Origin: Pelagomonas calceolata
Taxonomy: Eukaryota > Sar > Pelagophyceae > Pelagomonadales > Pelagomonadaceae
Assembly: GCA_918797485.1 (NCBI GenBank)
Contig: CAKKNE010000006.1
Span: 1,798,001-1,862,000 of the forward strand
DNA: 64,000 bases
Direction of reading: 5' to 3'
Below the pieces are notes generated by a model. That model made no database searches and was not told the DNA's origin. It worked only from the letters and a program-made list of their open reading frames with translations. Position numbers and translations under genes: made by a program. How positions within the stretch are numbered: position 1 is the stretch's first letter; every line of letters begins with the position of its first letter. Below are positions 20,685-30,969 of this stretch, piece after piece.

Positions 20685-22282
20685 TCACGCGTAGTAGTCC
20701 AGAGCTCCTTTCTTTTTAGCAGCAACGACTGCAATGCCCTCCATGAAGTCTTCATGTTTCACTGTGTTGGCCTCGCGCCGTAATGCCAACATACCAGCCT
20801 GCAGTGACAAAATTATTTTACTTTCAAGCACGCTATGCCTTACCTCTACGCATATGGCCTTGCACTGCGCACCATTAAAGTCATCACAACAACGTGCAAG
20901 TTCCTCAAAATTGGTGTCATCTTTATCTACATTCATCTTGCGTGAATGTATTTGCATGATCCGTGCCCGTGCCATCTCTGTTGGATGCGGAAGTTCAATC
21001 TTGCCTGATTGCAGCGTTATGTCCATCCGTTTCATTTGATACGCGGGAATGACGATCTAGACGGCCAGAACGCAAGAGGGCAGGATCAAGCACGTCTGGG
21101 CGATTTGTTGCGGCGATCACCTGCATTCATCGAGTTATTTTGCCAAGGTTCTGTTTTTGACGCTGCGCCACCTTAATTTTCTCATCCGATGAAAACCCAT
21201 CGAGCTGACTGAGAAGTTCAAGCATCGTGCGTTGCACTTCGCGATCACCTGACTGTTCGCCACCAAAACGCTTTGTGCCAATGGCATCGAGCTCATCGAT
21301 GAAGACGATTGCCCCACTTTTGTTGCCTAAGAAGACGATATCATGGCGTAGTGATTCTTTACGAGGAACTTGCCAGATTTGATTTTTTCTTTGGCCAACT
21401 CAAATGCATCTCGCACTAATTTTGCTCCATCCCCAATAAACATCTGCACTAATTGAGGCCCCGCCAATTTAAGGAATATAGCATCTGTTTGCTTTGCACA
21501 AGCTCGCGCTAGAAGAGTTTTGCCTGTTCCCGGAGGCCCATGCAACAAAACTCCCTTTGGTGGCCGTACCCCAATTGAAGTGAACATTTCAGCGTGCGTC
21601 ATGGGTAGAACCACTGCCTCAATAAGTTCGTTAATTTGTTTATCACAGCCACCGATATCTGAATACTCTTCAGTGGGCTTTTCATCAACTTCCATGGCCT
21701 GCGTCGATGACACTCCACATGTGGTGTGTGAATCAAGTAAATACCTTCACCCGCGAGTCATACTCAGCAGGGAGCTTTTCAAGAATAAGATAAGAATCTT
21801 TATTGGTTCCGACGAGCTCCCCTGGAACCAATTCCTGGGTGTCAATGAGCCCAGGCACTGGCAGATAGATAGTCTGCCGAGTCGAGGTACGAATCACAAC
21901 AGATTTTCCTGACCTAGTGCTTACCTCATATATTACAGACCTATATCCACCAGTCTTACCTTTGAGCGTCTACATCTTGGGCCATGCCGACCTCTTCGTC
22001 CTCTTCACAACCCAAATCAAGCACTTCGATGATGTTACCAACAAGATAGGGAAGTTGTTTATTCAATTTTATCTTATCTTGATTCTCTTTGATGCGTTCT
22101 TTGTGAGACTCGGATTCGTGCTTAATGCGTTGTATCTCTGAGCGCATTATCCTAACCTAATGATTAGCATAGTGAGCGTCCATTGTTCACGCAATAAATA
22201 CATCATTTTCCACTAGCCGACTGCGCTGGCGAATCTCATCGAGTGACATCGACATGATCTCAGCATCCAGAGAGGCATCCAT
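20685..22282 (-). CDS. PSMC3: 26S proteasome regulatory ATPase Rpt5 (PSMC3/S6A)
   Basis: Eight exons (22282-22202, 22156-21960, 21913-21745, 21698-21374, 21326-21172, 21120-21054, 21004-20844, 20798-20685) join in frame to 422 residues; human PSMC3 has 439. Order: N-terminal coiled coil ([18 protein letters not shown]), OB domain ([10 protein letters not shown]), then AAA+ with Walker A GPPGTGKT, Walker [12 protein letters not shown], sensor [21 protein letters not shown] and C-terminal GALDYYA. The YYA end is the HbYX motif that docks Rpt5 into the 20S core to open its gate. It is one of six ATPases unfolding ubiquitinated substrates. Introns are 45, 46, 46, 47, 51, 49 and 45 nt. The fourth (21327-21373) starts with GCAAGT, a GC-AG border; no GT donor keeps frame. 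The last (20799-20843) is 45 nt without a stop, so retention would add 15 residues. Confidence 0.96.
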
Positions 22283-22640
22283 CGGCCGGCTCTGCCAAGA
22301 CGTCTAATAGAATTACCCAGACGTCTATCCCGCTGGTAATACTAGGCTAGGAGCCAGCTAGCACAGTACCTTGCTTACTGTACTAGCCTTAGGCTCCCCT
22401 CGGAATTTCCGGCCAACCACAAAGCCAAATTGGCTGTGGTTTGCGCCGGCCCTCAGATTTATTTAGCCCGCCCTCCCTCCCTGTTTGAAGAAGGGGGCCC
22501 CGGTGACGTTTCCTACCTGTCCCCGGGATTGGTTGGCCCGATGGGCGGCAACTGAGCAAAGAATAAATTCCCAACTATTAGTCTGTTGCTATTTCACTAG
22601 CCACTAGGGAGACTAGGGTAAGCTGAATCACGTATTAGTA
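22283..22640. promoter_or_regulatory. Divergent intergenic region, Rpt5 / EGF protein
   Basis: The two genes start back to back about 430 bases apart, so both promoters must lie here. Two AGACGTCTA words sit within 35 bases on the Rpt5 side (about 22299-22334); the GGTACC cluster lies on the EGF-protein side. Confidence 0.4.
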
Positions 22641-22697
22641 TACCTACGGTACCCACGGTACTGTACAATGTCATACTGACTTGTACCGTAGGTACTG
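22641..22697. promoter_or_regulatory. GGTACC cluster upstream of EGF protein
   Basis: TACCTACGGTACCCACGGTA followed by TTGTACCGTAGGTACTGTC, ending about 15 bases before the ATG at 22713. Candidate promoter or 5'-UTR element of the type found upstream of several other genes here. Confidence 0.5.
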
Positions 22698-22712
22698 TCG
22701 TTGGAACAGCCG

Positions 22713-25065
22713 ATGATTTATGCCAGACAGCACATTCTCTGTCTGGTGGGTTTGCCGACACTGTTAGGGCAATGCCCAAATATGTGCAGCGGTCACGGCA
22801 GTTGTGGCCCAGAGAATGTATGTTCGTGCTTCGAAGGATTTGACTATGCTCCCGACTGTTCATTGCGTTTTTTTGCCGCGTGAAATCTTGCCTATTTCAC
22901 GACGGTGCATTAGGTACATGTTCGAAAGGTGCAGCTTGGGCAGACAAAGCATATGCTGTAGACCTTGCGCATTCTCCGAGTGAGTGTTCGAGTGCTGGTC
23001 TCTGCAATCGTGACACTGGGAAGTGCGAGTGCTTCGACGGATACACTGGACTTGCCTGTCAGAGATGCAAATTTCAGTGTCTGAAACACAAGTAGTTGTG
23101 CATCATGAGATGATCAGCTTAGCTACGTGCCCAAATGATTGCAATGCCAATGGTATGTGCTTGACATTGAGCCGCCTGGGCCAATTGTATGGTATTGATC
23201 ACCAACATCCCAGCACTGGTGGAGATGGAACCGGTCCTTCTTATGCAAATTGGGATAAGGATTCAGTAACTAGTTGCTTCTGCGACCCTGGCTTCAGTGG
23301 GCCCGACTGTTCGCGAAGTTCGTCTCCCGAGTCGCATTTCCTTTTTTTTGTATTTACTTCCTGAACTGCACGCACATCCATAGTCATGTGTGCCAAGGCT
23401 GATGACCCACTTACTATCAACCAAAACTACCGTGCCCTTAGAATCGGAGTGTTTTCCGCTGATGGCAGCAGCCTTCAGGGCACAGTGATCTTCCAATTTC
23501 TTGGGTACACCACTTCTCATTCGGCTTCTCATGTCTCAGCGGTAACATGCGAGGGGGCTTGGGAGGCTCTTGAAAATGTTGAGGATGTGGACTGTCAGTC
23601 CGAGAACTTCGGTGCTGGCTCTTTTTACAATGTTACATTTAAGCAATGGCCAACTATGCCCATGGAAAACAACTATTTCAGTCATAAAGGCAACCCTGCA
23701 CTCTCAAACTTTACTTGTGATGTGAGTGGTGCCTTTTCTGCTAGTGGTTCGCAAGTGTTATGCAACATTTCAGATCTCGTAAGCGACGATATAACTGAAT
23801 ACGAGTACTGTGGTCGGCGTGGTCAGTGCGATTTTACGTCTGGAACATGCTACTGCATTGATGGGTACGAGGGCTCCACTTGCACTGATTCAACTTATGC
23901 AGAATCAACCTCAAATTCATTACCTGGTGTGAATATTCACGCAACAGGAACCGACTACATTGGAGATATCTTCAAGCTTACCGCAGACAAATCGTCTTCA
24001 TCTGACTTCACCTTCATGAAAATAGTCGCAAATGACGAGGATCTTTTGAGCATCCGTGGTGATGGGCTGTTGTCAATCGCACAACTTGATGTTACAACCT
24101 ATGGAACAACAATTTCAGAGGGCGGACTTACTGTTCTGACTGGCGGCGCCAGCATAAAAGATGGAGGTGTGGATATTTCGAGCATGGCTTCGGGTGAACC
24201 TGTTCTTCATGTCATTGGTAGCTCCGAAGTTTTTGCAGACTCGCTGCTTCAGGTAGATTCAATACGGAATGAAGATGCAAGCTATTGGTTTGCTCGCTTC
24301 AATACTGCCTACAAGCAAGCCGATGGAAGCCACAATATCTTTTCCATCCGCGGTGATGGCTACACCAAAATCGCAGGTGAACTACATGTCGACAATGTTA
24401 CTTCAGTCTACAGCCTCGAACTCACAAAGGGTGGATTAACAGTTTATCAGGGGGGGCTACGTCTTTATGAAGATGGCGTGGTCGTGTATGATGGTGGTGC
24501 TGATATCCGTAGCAATAATGTGACTGTGCTTCGAGCTTACCACAATTATGCCGCCGGTGATAAAGACAATGGTACCGTGCTTTCGATCGAGTCCACCGCA
24601 GGGCTATCCAGCAACATAGATTTGATAAAAGCAGGGATGGATGTGGACAATATACATAAGCCAAAAACTATTTTCCGAGTCAACGGTCTCCCCAGGACGT
24701 ATATTGACCGAGGTGGTCTTAGTGTGATGGGTGGAATCACGGTAGCTAGCGCGGGACTGAATGTCTCTGCTGGTGGAGTCTTCATCTTGGCTGGAGGCGT
24801 TGACATCCAGGGAGGCAATCTTACGGTCAAGAATGATGCCAATATAATCGTGGGAAATAAGCAAGTCATTGGTGCCCGGCAAGCCGCCGTTGACGACGTC
24901 AGTGCAGCTAATGATCCTGGTGATGGCACGCTTGCGGCGGCGAGTTCAGATGTCGCGACATTGGCAGCGCAATCTGAAAAGCTACGGGACCTAGTCGATG
25001 AAATTAGGACCCAAATGAATGATCTTCTAGGAAAGCTGCGAACACATGGTCTCATAGCCAGCTAA
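22713..25065 (+). CDS. Secreted EGF-repeat protein, SIG1/mastigoneme type
   Basis: Four exons (22713-22866, 22914-23066, 23123-23317, 23384-25065), all phase-1 joins, give 727 residues. The ATG at 22713 opens a signal peptide (MIYARQ, then hydrophobic HILCLVGLPTLLG) ending just before QCPNMCSGHGSC. EGF-like modules follow, with linkers typical of SIG1/mastigoneme proteins: CSLRTC, AWADKAYAVDLAHSPSECS, then CPNDCNANGMC, CDPGFSGPDCS and AKADDPLT. A further EGF-like unit (CGRRGQCDF...) lies near residue 310. The C-terminal half has repeats rich in GGLTV and GGVDI, suggesting a beta-solenoid, and ends in a short coiled coil. Stramenopile relatives form flagellar tripartite hairs, so export to the flagellar surface is likely. 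Introns are 47, 56 and 66 nt; the second is read as GC-AG because it yields CQRSTCPNDC, though a GT donor at 23079 (44 nt, adding CKFQ) is possible. Confidence 0.82.
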
Positions 25066-27008
25066 GCTGATTTTGAGAAAAGAATTGCAATTATGGACTC
25101 TCATGCAAGTAGCCATGTGTTCCCTGGGGTAATAACAACACAATAGAATGTTCTGCTACTAGACTGCTAGTCTGCTACTAGTACTAGGCTACTACTACTA
25201 GACTCTAGGGCCGCCACACCCCGGCGGGTAATTGTTTCGAATAAGAACGTGAACTGACCCATCCTCCATGGGTCTAATTAAGATAGATGAATCCTTACCC
25301 TGCGAATATAAATACTGCATGTCGGAGACTAATAATAGCCTTAGCAGGACTCGCCCTTGCAAGGTTACGGTTACGGTCGTCAACGCAAGATGATCGTTGA
25401 ATTTTACTCTATTACCAACAGACTCAGGCTGCAAGCAAAAAGGTTGTCGGAATGAGCCGTCCTGCTATCACTAGCGAGACGCACTTACTTTCTGATAGGC
25501 GGGACTCAGGCTGAGGGGCGTCTGTGGCGGCGAGCACTGCTCGCGCTTGGGGAGAGAGGCCGACAAAGTTGCTAGGAAAGTGCCACATCGGAATAAAAGA
25601 CGTAAAAACGCTGTCGACGTAGAAACCCGCGAGCTCTGGAGGCTCGGGCTCGATCGCAAGTAATTTATCTTTAGCTTTGTCTTAGGCTCTACAGCCTATG
25701 TGCTCATTCAGGTTGCTGCAAACAGCGCCTCCTCGTCGGCGTTTCGCCCACAGCAACTACGCACGACACGCTTTTCGTTTGGTTAGGGCGCTGCACTGGC
25801 GGCCGGCGCGAGGATGTGCGCACGGAAGAGCAGACTCGGCGTTGCCCGGCGGCGAACTACGCTTCGAATACGGCCAGCCGCCCGACGGGCCCTGACCATG
25901 ATAAAAGTCCCTCAGCCTCAGAAACTAGAATCTGCACGCAGCCTGATAATCTGTTGTCCTGGATCCCTGAACACATGGGGGATAAGCGCAAGCGCGTCGA
26001 TGCCCCAACCGTACGGCCCCTGAACGTCGTGTCCCTACGGACTACAGTCGCACAGGTCGACATGTTGCTTGCGTATGCCTACCGTGCCGCCTTTTTCATT
26101 ATCCTGGTCAACTAGGCTCCTAGGCTGCTCCGCTCCTACTAACTAACTACAGGTACTAAGTTCAATTTTTGGCCGGCTCCGAGACAGCTCGGACCAGGGC
26201 CCATATATAATGTTGAAAATGAGACCCAGCCTGGGCGTCACGCTACCATGTCGCAGACTCGCTTACCGAAAAAGTGATGGTGAAACTGCAGCAAACGCAA
26301 GAGAAAAGGACAGAGTAAGGAGGCTTGCTGATACCACCCCTAGGGATTAAAGTTGGTCTTCGCCGATGACGACAATACGCGTATAAGCCGTTCGTAAATT
26401 TGAGTTCGCTCCATTGTGCAGCGTAGTATACTGGCTGGCGTCCCCTCCTGTCCTTGCAGCGTTTAATTAGTGTCCATACCAGGAAGGTGATGTGCTTTGG
26501 TCCATGCGTATGTTATACGAGGGGGGTGACCCCCACCCAAACAAGCCGGCCTAGCGCCCGACGTCGGATAGCCTAAATTTGGATACAAGGTCTGCAGCCG
26601 CTGGCGTCCTTGCGGTCCTGGAAAGTGGCCTTATCATAAGAAAATAGCTAGTTTACTTGTTCGGCCGCCTGGGATCTCGTTTATGACCCTTCGATTGGAA
26701 CTGATGCCGCTAGGAGGTCTACAACCCCGCCGCGCCGCCATTCAGCCGCAGTAGACGACGATTTGGACGCCTTCGCGGGGCCTCCACGTGCACTATCGGT
26801 CCTTTCTGAGCAAGGTACGGTCACAGAGCGCCTACTATGGATGGTCCTATACGACCTGCCTTTCACGCTTTTTGCCTCACAGTCCCGCGGCGCACATTTA
26901 CGGGCCTGGTGAGACCACAAAATCACAGCCCTCGTTCTAAGCCCAGCGATCAAACCAACGGAGTACCGTTGCGCGCCTCGTTAGTCGAAGGGGTGCTGGG
27001 GCCCGGTG

Positions 27009-27080
27009 CGCCACGTCTCTCCCAGCGGGTCCGCGCCCGGCGCCCCCACGTCTCTCCCAGCGGGTCCGCGCCCGGCGCCC
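27009..27080. repeat. Tandem duplication, about 36 bp x2
   Basis: The words CCACGTCTCTCCCAGCGGGT and CCGCGCCCGGCGCC occur twice in direct succession. Confidence 0.85.
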
Positions 27081-28202
27081 AAAACCGGCTGCGGCGGCCT
27101 GCTTTTAGCGTTTTTAGCTAAAAGCGCTTTATTCTTTTGCGAAACACATGTCTCCAAAAATTAGGGAGCCGTTTTAGGCCCCCAGAGAAGTCCCCTGGGG
27201 AGTATCCCCATAACAGATGCCGCGGAAGAAATGAGCCGAAATTGGGGTCACCCCCGTGCTATACGCGTACCATGGCAGAAACGCCCCTCAAAACGAGTCC
27301 AAACAACGAGTCCTAAACAAGATAACTCCCACAAGACTTCGAAATTTATGGAGGCTCGAGTGGAATAGTCGACGTTGGCTCATTGGCTGGTTTTTTTGCG
27401 CCGGTCCATGGCTGCAAGTTTCTGGCTGCGAAAATTTCAGTACGCAGACAGCAGCCCGCGCGTTGAGAAAGCAGCTGCGGGGCGGTCGCTAAGAAGCCAG
27501 AGAGAGTAGAGAAAGTCTCACTAACTGCAACCACCTTTTGAGTTGGCCGAGGGCCTCTCAAGAGTGCTCCAGGGGAAGGAATGACTTTTGTTTAGATTGG
27601 TCAGATTGCACGCTTTGGCTTTATTTGCCTAGCCATTTTCCGAGGCAGCTCAAATCCCAACAAGAACGCAGGGTTTAATTAGCTGCGTGCAAATATTAAA
27701 AAAAATCAAAAAAAAATCGAAAATCAGCTACTCATATCGACCCAACAAAGGCTGCCACTTGGCGGGAAAAACGCACTTTTGTTACCAAGTCGCGGTCGGG
27801 TATGCCGGAGCGCCGAGTCCACTCGAGTGGAAGACGCCAGGATGCATCAGCGACGAAACGCGGGTTTTTCTCTTCGCGAAGGTGAACGGCGATGCAGCTC
27901 TCGTACTCCCCCATCCGTGCGACGTCGACTCGAGGCGAAAGGCGCGCGGTTCGCAATAGAGCACGTTTTTATATTCTAGCCCCCACTGTAGTAGCCTTAG
28001 TCCTGCTACCTTTTAATTGTATAATTGGCCCAATTATAATAGATTAAATTTTATAAAACTATATTTGGTATCACTGGCAGTTGGCCTTTTATAAAAGCCT
28101 GACGGAATTCCTGTACTTTTACCTGCCAGTGTTTAAGCGTAAGTTCCGTGACAACTTGAGCCTGAGATTCGGACCCGGAGAGGCTGAGGAGGCCCCGCCG
28201 CG

Positions 28203-28228
28203 GCCCGGGCCCGGGCGCCCGGGCCCGG
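28203..28228. repeat. Perfect GC-only palindrome
   Basis: CCCGGGCCCGGGC mirrored by its reverse complement, 26 bases with no spacer. A related GGGCCCGGGCCCGGG word is at about 28344. The whole dyad is G and C only. Confidence 0.75.
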
Positions 28229-28666
28229 GGCATAAAAATAATGAAGTATTGTTGTGTCCTAGTCGATTTTTTTGGAGCGCTGCCAGGTGAGTTTTTACCC
28301 ACTGAATGGCAGTCTCCTAGTGGGGGTATTAGGAGGCTTAGTATGGGCCCGGGCCCGGGCGGTCATGGTCGGGCCGCCCTCGACGAACCGCGGGTTACAG
28401 CCAACTGGAATGAGTACGCGTCTCTGGTACAGCTACTCAGCCCGCGGCTCACTAGGATAGGGTTTCGCCGGCTTGGGATTGCATGAGACGAAGTAGCCTG
28501 GGCGCACGACCGTGACTACTACAGCGTGTTTCCGTGGTAATTCAAATTTGAGTTTTCCCGGGGACTAGTCAGGTAGTACTGTCGTGACGCCCCAGAGGGT
28601 CCTAGTGCCACCCTTGATGCCCTCCTGTTCGATACCAGGCTTTTTTTGCCTCTTCAAGTTGAGTCT

Positions 28667-28708
28667 TACCGTACGGTACCGTGGTACCGTAGGTACTACG
28701 CGGTACCC
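28667..28708. promoter_or_regulatory. GGTACC cluster upstream of WDR34 gene
   Basis: Overlapping TACCGTACGGTACC, GGTACCGTAGGTAC and CGGTACC words, ending 27 bases before the ATG at 28736. Candidate promoter element. Confidence 0.5.
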
Positions 28709-28735
28709 AAGTGGTGCTAATAACTCCGCTAAATC

Positions 28736-30558
28736 ATGACGAATGTGCTTTCAACAAGGCAACATAATTTTGGCGATTCCAGTTGCTTTTCGGTCAGCTT
28801 CGTCTCTGCAACTAGGAAGTGTTTTAAATATACAAGATCCCAGACTCCTCCACAGAAGCAGGTTAGTTCCGCCTCCGGACGAAATGTTGGCTGCTCTGCT
28901 GTATTTGTGCAGACGCAGATAGCGTTCGATGGGGCAACAAAGCCCAAGTTCCAATCAGATCTGATCGCACATCTAGCCTCCCAGATGATTCAGGAGCTCT
29001 CCCAACCGCAAGATGCATTTGTTGGCTTCGTTGGGTCGCAACCAAAACAGGACCAGGATATTTGTTGCAAGTACACGCTTACGTGCAGACGGTCAGGCGA
29101 TCTGCAGTGTACTGGGCTGTCCTGGAATGCAACCGGCGCTATGCTATGTGCTGCGTTTGGCCGATCGGACCTCACTGGATGGTGCAACAAGTCTGGAATC
29201 CTCTGTTGTTGGTCGCTGTTTCGTCCGGAATTTAATCCCGAGTGCCCAACCTGCTCCGTAGAGCACTCTTCTTGCTTTACAACTATTGCTTGCCATCCGT
29301 CACAACCGTCGTTGATGGCCGCTGGGTCTTTTGATGGGGAAGTACTTATCTATGACCTAGCTGATAGTTGTGACGTCCTCAAAGCATGCTCAAACATAAG
29401 CGACTATTCGCATCGAGAACCAGTAAGTTCTCTTCAATGGAATCGGAATAGAGGTGCATTCACTGCCAGTATAGATGCTTATCAGCTTGTTTCACTCTCC
29501 AGTGATGGTAAGATCCTATGGTGGTCATTAGCGACAATAAAACACGCAACGGCCGAGATTAGCGGCCATCTGCCATACCCGGTATATCTGCCTAAGGCGC
29601 GATGAAAATTGAGTTAAGAGTTTCTTAGGTACGTGGCGTGACTTTGGCATGCAACCCTGAGTTAACATTGCTCACCAATATGGCAGCTTCATCACCGATA
29701 GTGGGGGGCACTTCTATGGCACTAGCTGAATCTTGCGTCATGATAGGCTCTGAAGGGGGGAAAATTTTGCGCTGCCATCCGCGTAAAAAGAATATAAAGA
29801 AACTCTTTGCTGGCAGCGATAGTAATATACATTGGGACAAAAGCGCGATTGACTTTTTTGATAATTTGCCACCTTGCATCACATCAAAACTCATCAAGCA
29901 TGTTGAGCTTTGGGCAAATAGTGTAAGTAGGCAAGTGGTTTCAGCAAAAGACATCTTTGTCTCTAAGCCCCCACTCCGGTATGTGTTCCCAGCTCCAACT
30001 GGCGTGACTGAATATGAGGGGCATGTTGGTTCAATGTCCTAGATTTTTATCAACGCACCATTCTTGTTCATCTAGGTTGGTCCGATCACAATGATTTCAA
30101 TGTCTCCATTTCACCGCCGCGTATTTTTGTCTGTTGGCGTCGATGGCTACGCAAAACTGTGGTCGACGATGCAGCGACGTGCTCTAATGACCATGCGAGA
30201 TACAAGCTGTATTCACCTTGCTGATGGGCTGTATGCATCAGGTTGGTCCAAGGCACGTCCTCTTGTCTTTGCGGTTGCGGGTGATGGAGGTGTGGTGCGT
30301 ATTCACGACCTGGGCAACAGGCGGCCAATGCTCCCAGCTGTCGAACTTAAAGCACCGATGCCAGCATCCGCCAATGATACGGACAGGCGAATCCTTGCTC
30401 TTCAGTTCAATCATAAGCAGAGAAATTTCTTAGCAACTGGCAATGCAGCTGGTCACGTCCATGTGTGGCGACTATCATGGGGACTTTCCAATCAAAGTTC
30501 TCACGAGCATGAAAAATTACAATCATGCATTGAGCATATGGAGGAAAAGGGCGCATGA
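28736..30558 (+). CDS. DYNC2I2: Dynein-2 intermediate chain 2 (WDR34/FAP133 homologue)
   Basis: Three exons (28736-29581, 29629-30024, 30076-30558) with 47- and 51-nt introns give 574 residues; human WDR34 has 536. After a divergent N terminus containing a VQTQ segment (about residue 60), WD40 repeats follow the family: CTGLSWNATGAMLCAAFGR, ACHPSQPSLMAAGSFDGEV, SLSSDGKILWW, SPFHRRVFLSVGVDGYAKLW, and FLATGNAAGHVHVWRLS. This subunit is part of cytoplasmic dynein-2, which drives retrograde intraflagellar transport; it links the motor to light chains. At the second intron GTTGGT occurs at both splice borders, so the exact junction is ambiguous but the protein is not. The GGTACC cluster is 27 bases upstream. 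Confidence 0.87.
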
Positions 30559-30969
30559 CCAACATTCACCTGCGTGCCCTGATGCGTCCTGCTCAGCTCG
30601 TATGGGCAACGCCTGGGATGATGATGATCCTAGATGATGATGATGAGGAGGATAATTCTATATTAATTGTTATAAGCTACCCTCGTCTCTTGAAAGCAAG
30701 CAGCTCGACATAGGTCCACCGTTGCGGGTTGCAACTATGTGATAAGGGTGCGGTGGGGCGCAGGCGAGCCGCACAGTACTCCCCTTAGCTCTACTTCGTC
30801 TAAAAAGGTGCCGTCTCGTCCCTCGGGCGGCTGCCATCGTACAGCACCTGAAGCGGGCCTGGGTCTCACGGCAGGTCAAAGTAAGTAAGCGAGCCGGATT
30901 CCTCCGTAAGGACCACCAGGCCGGTGACTTTTTGAACAGTACATTGGGCTTAATAATGATTGAGAAATC
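30559..30969. other. Short intergenic gap before THOC2
   Basis: Holds a GATGATGAT run (30617-30650) just after the WDR34 stop and no supported gene. THOC2 may begin further upstream than annotated, in an exon not recognised here. Confidence 0.5.

Larger units (their letters stand above)
25066..28666. other. Long intergenic stretch, 3.6 kb
   Basis: No gene is supported. Contents: CTACTAG-type runs (25150-25205), AGCCTGAG or CTCAGGCT words (25421, 25507, 28160), a 36-bp tandem duplication (27009-27080), palindromes around TTTTTAGCTAAAA (about 27110) and CCCGGG (28203-28228), and TGCCAGTG words at 28072 and 28124. Open frames such as 26681-27121 are GC-driven and overlap on both strands. Confidence 0.55.

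Noticed and set aside
23079-23122. GT-AG alternative for the second intron of the EGF protein
   Set aside because: It would add CKFQ with an odd cysteine to a strongly conserved spacing; kept only as a possible alternative.
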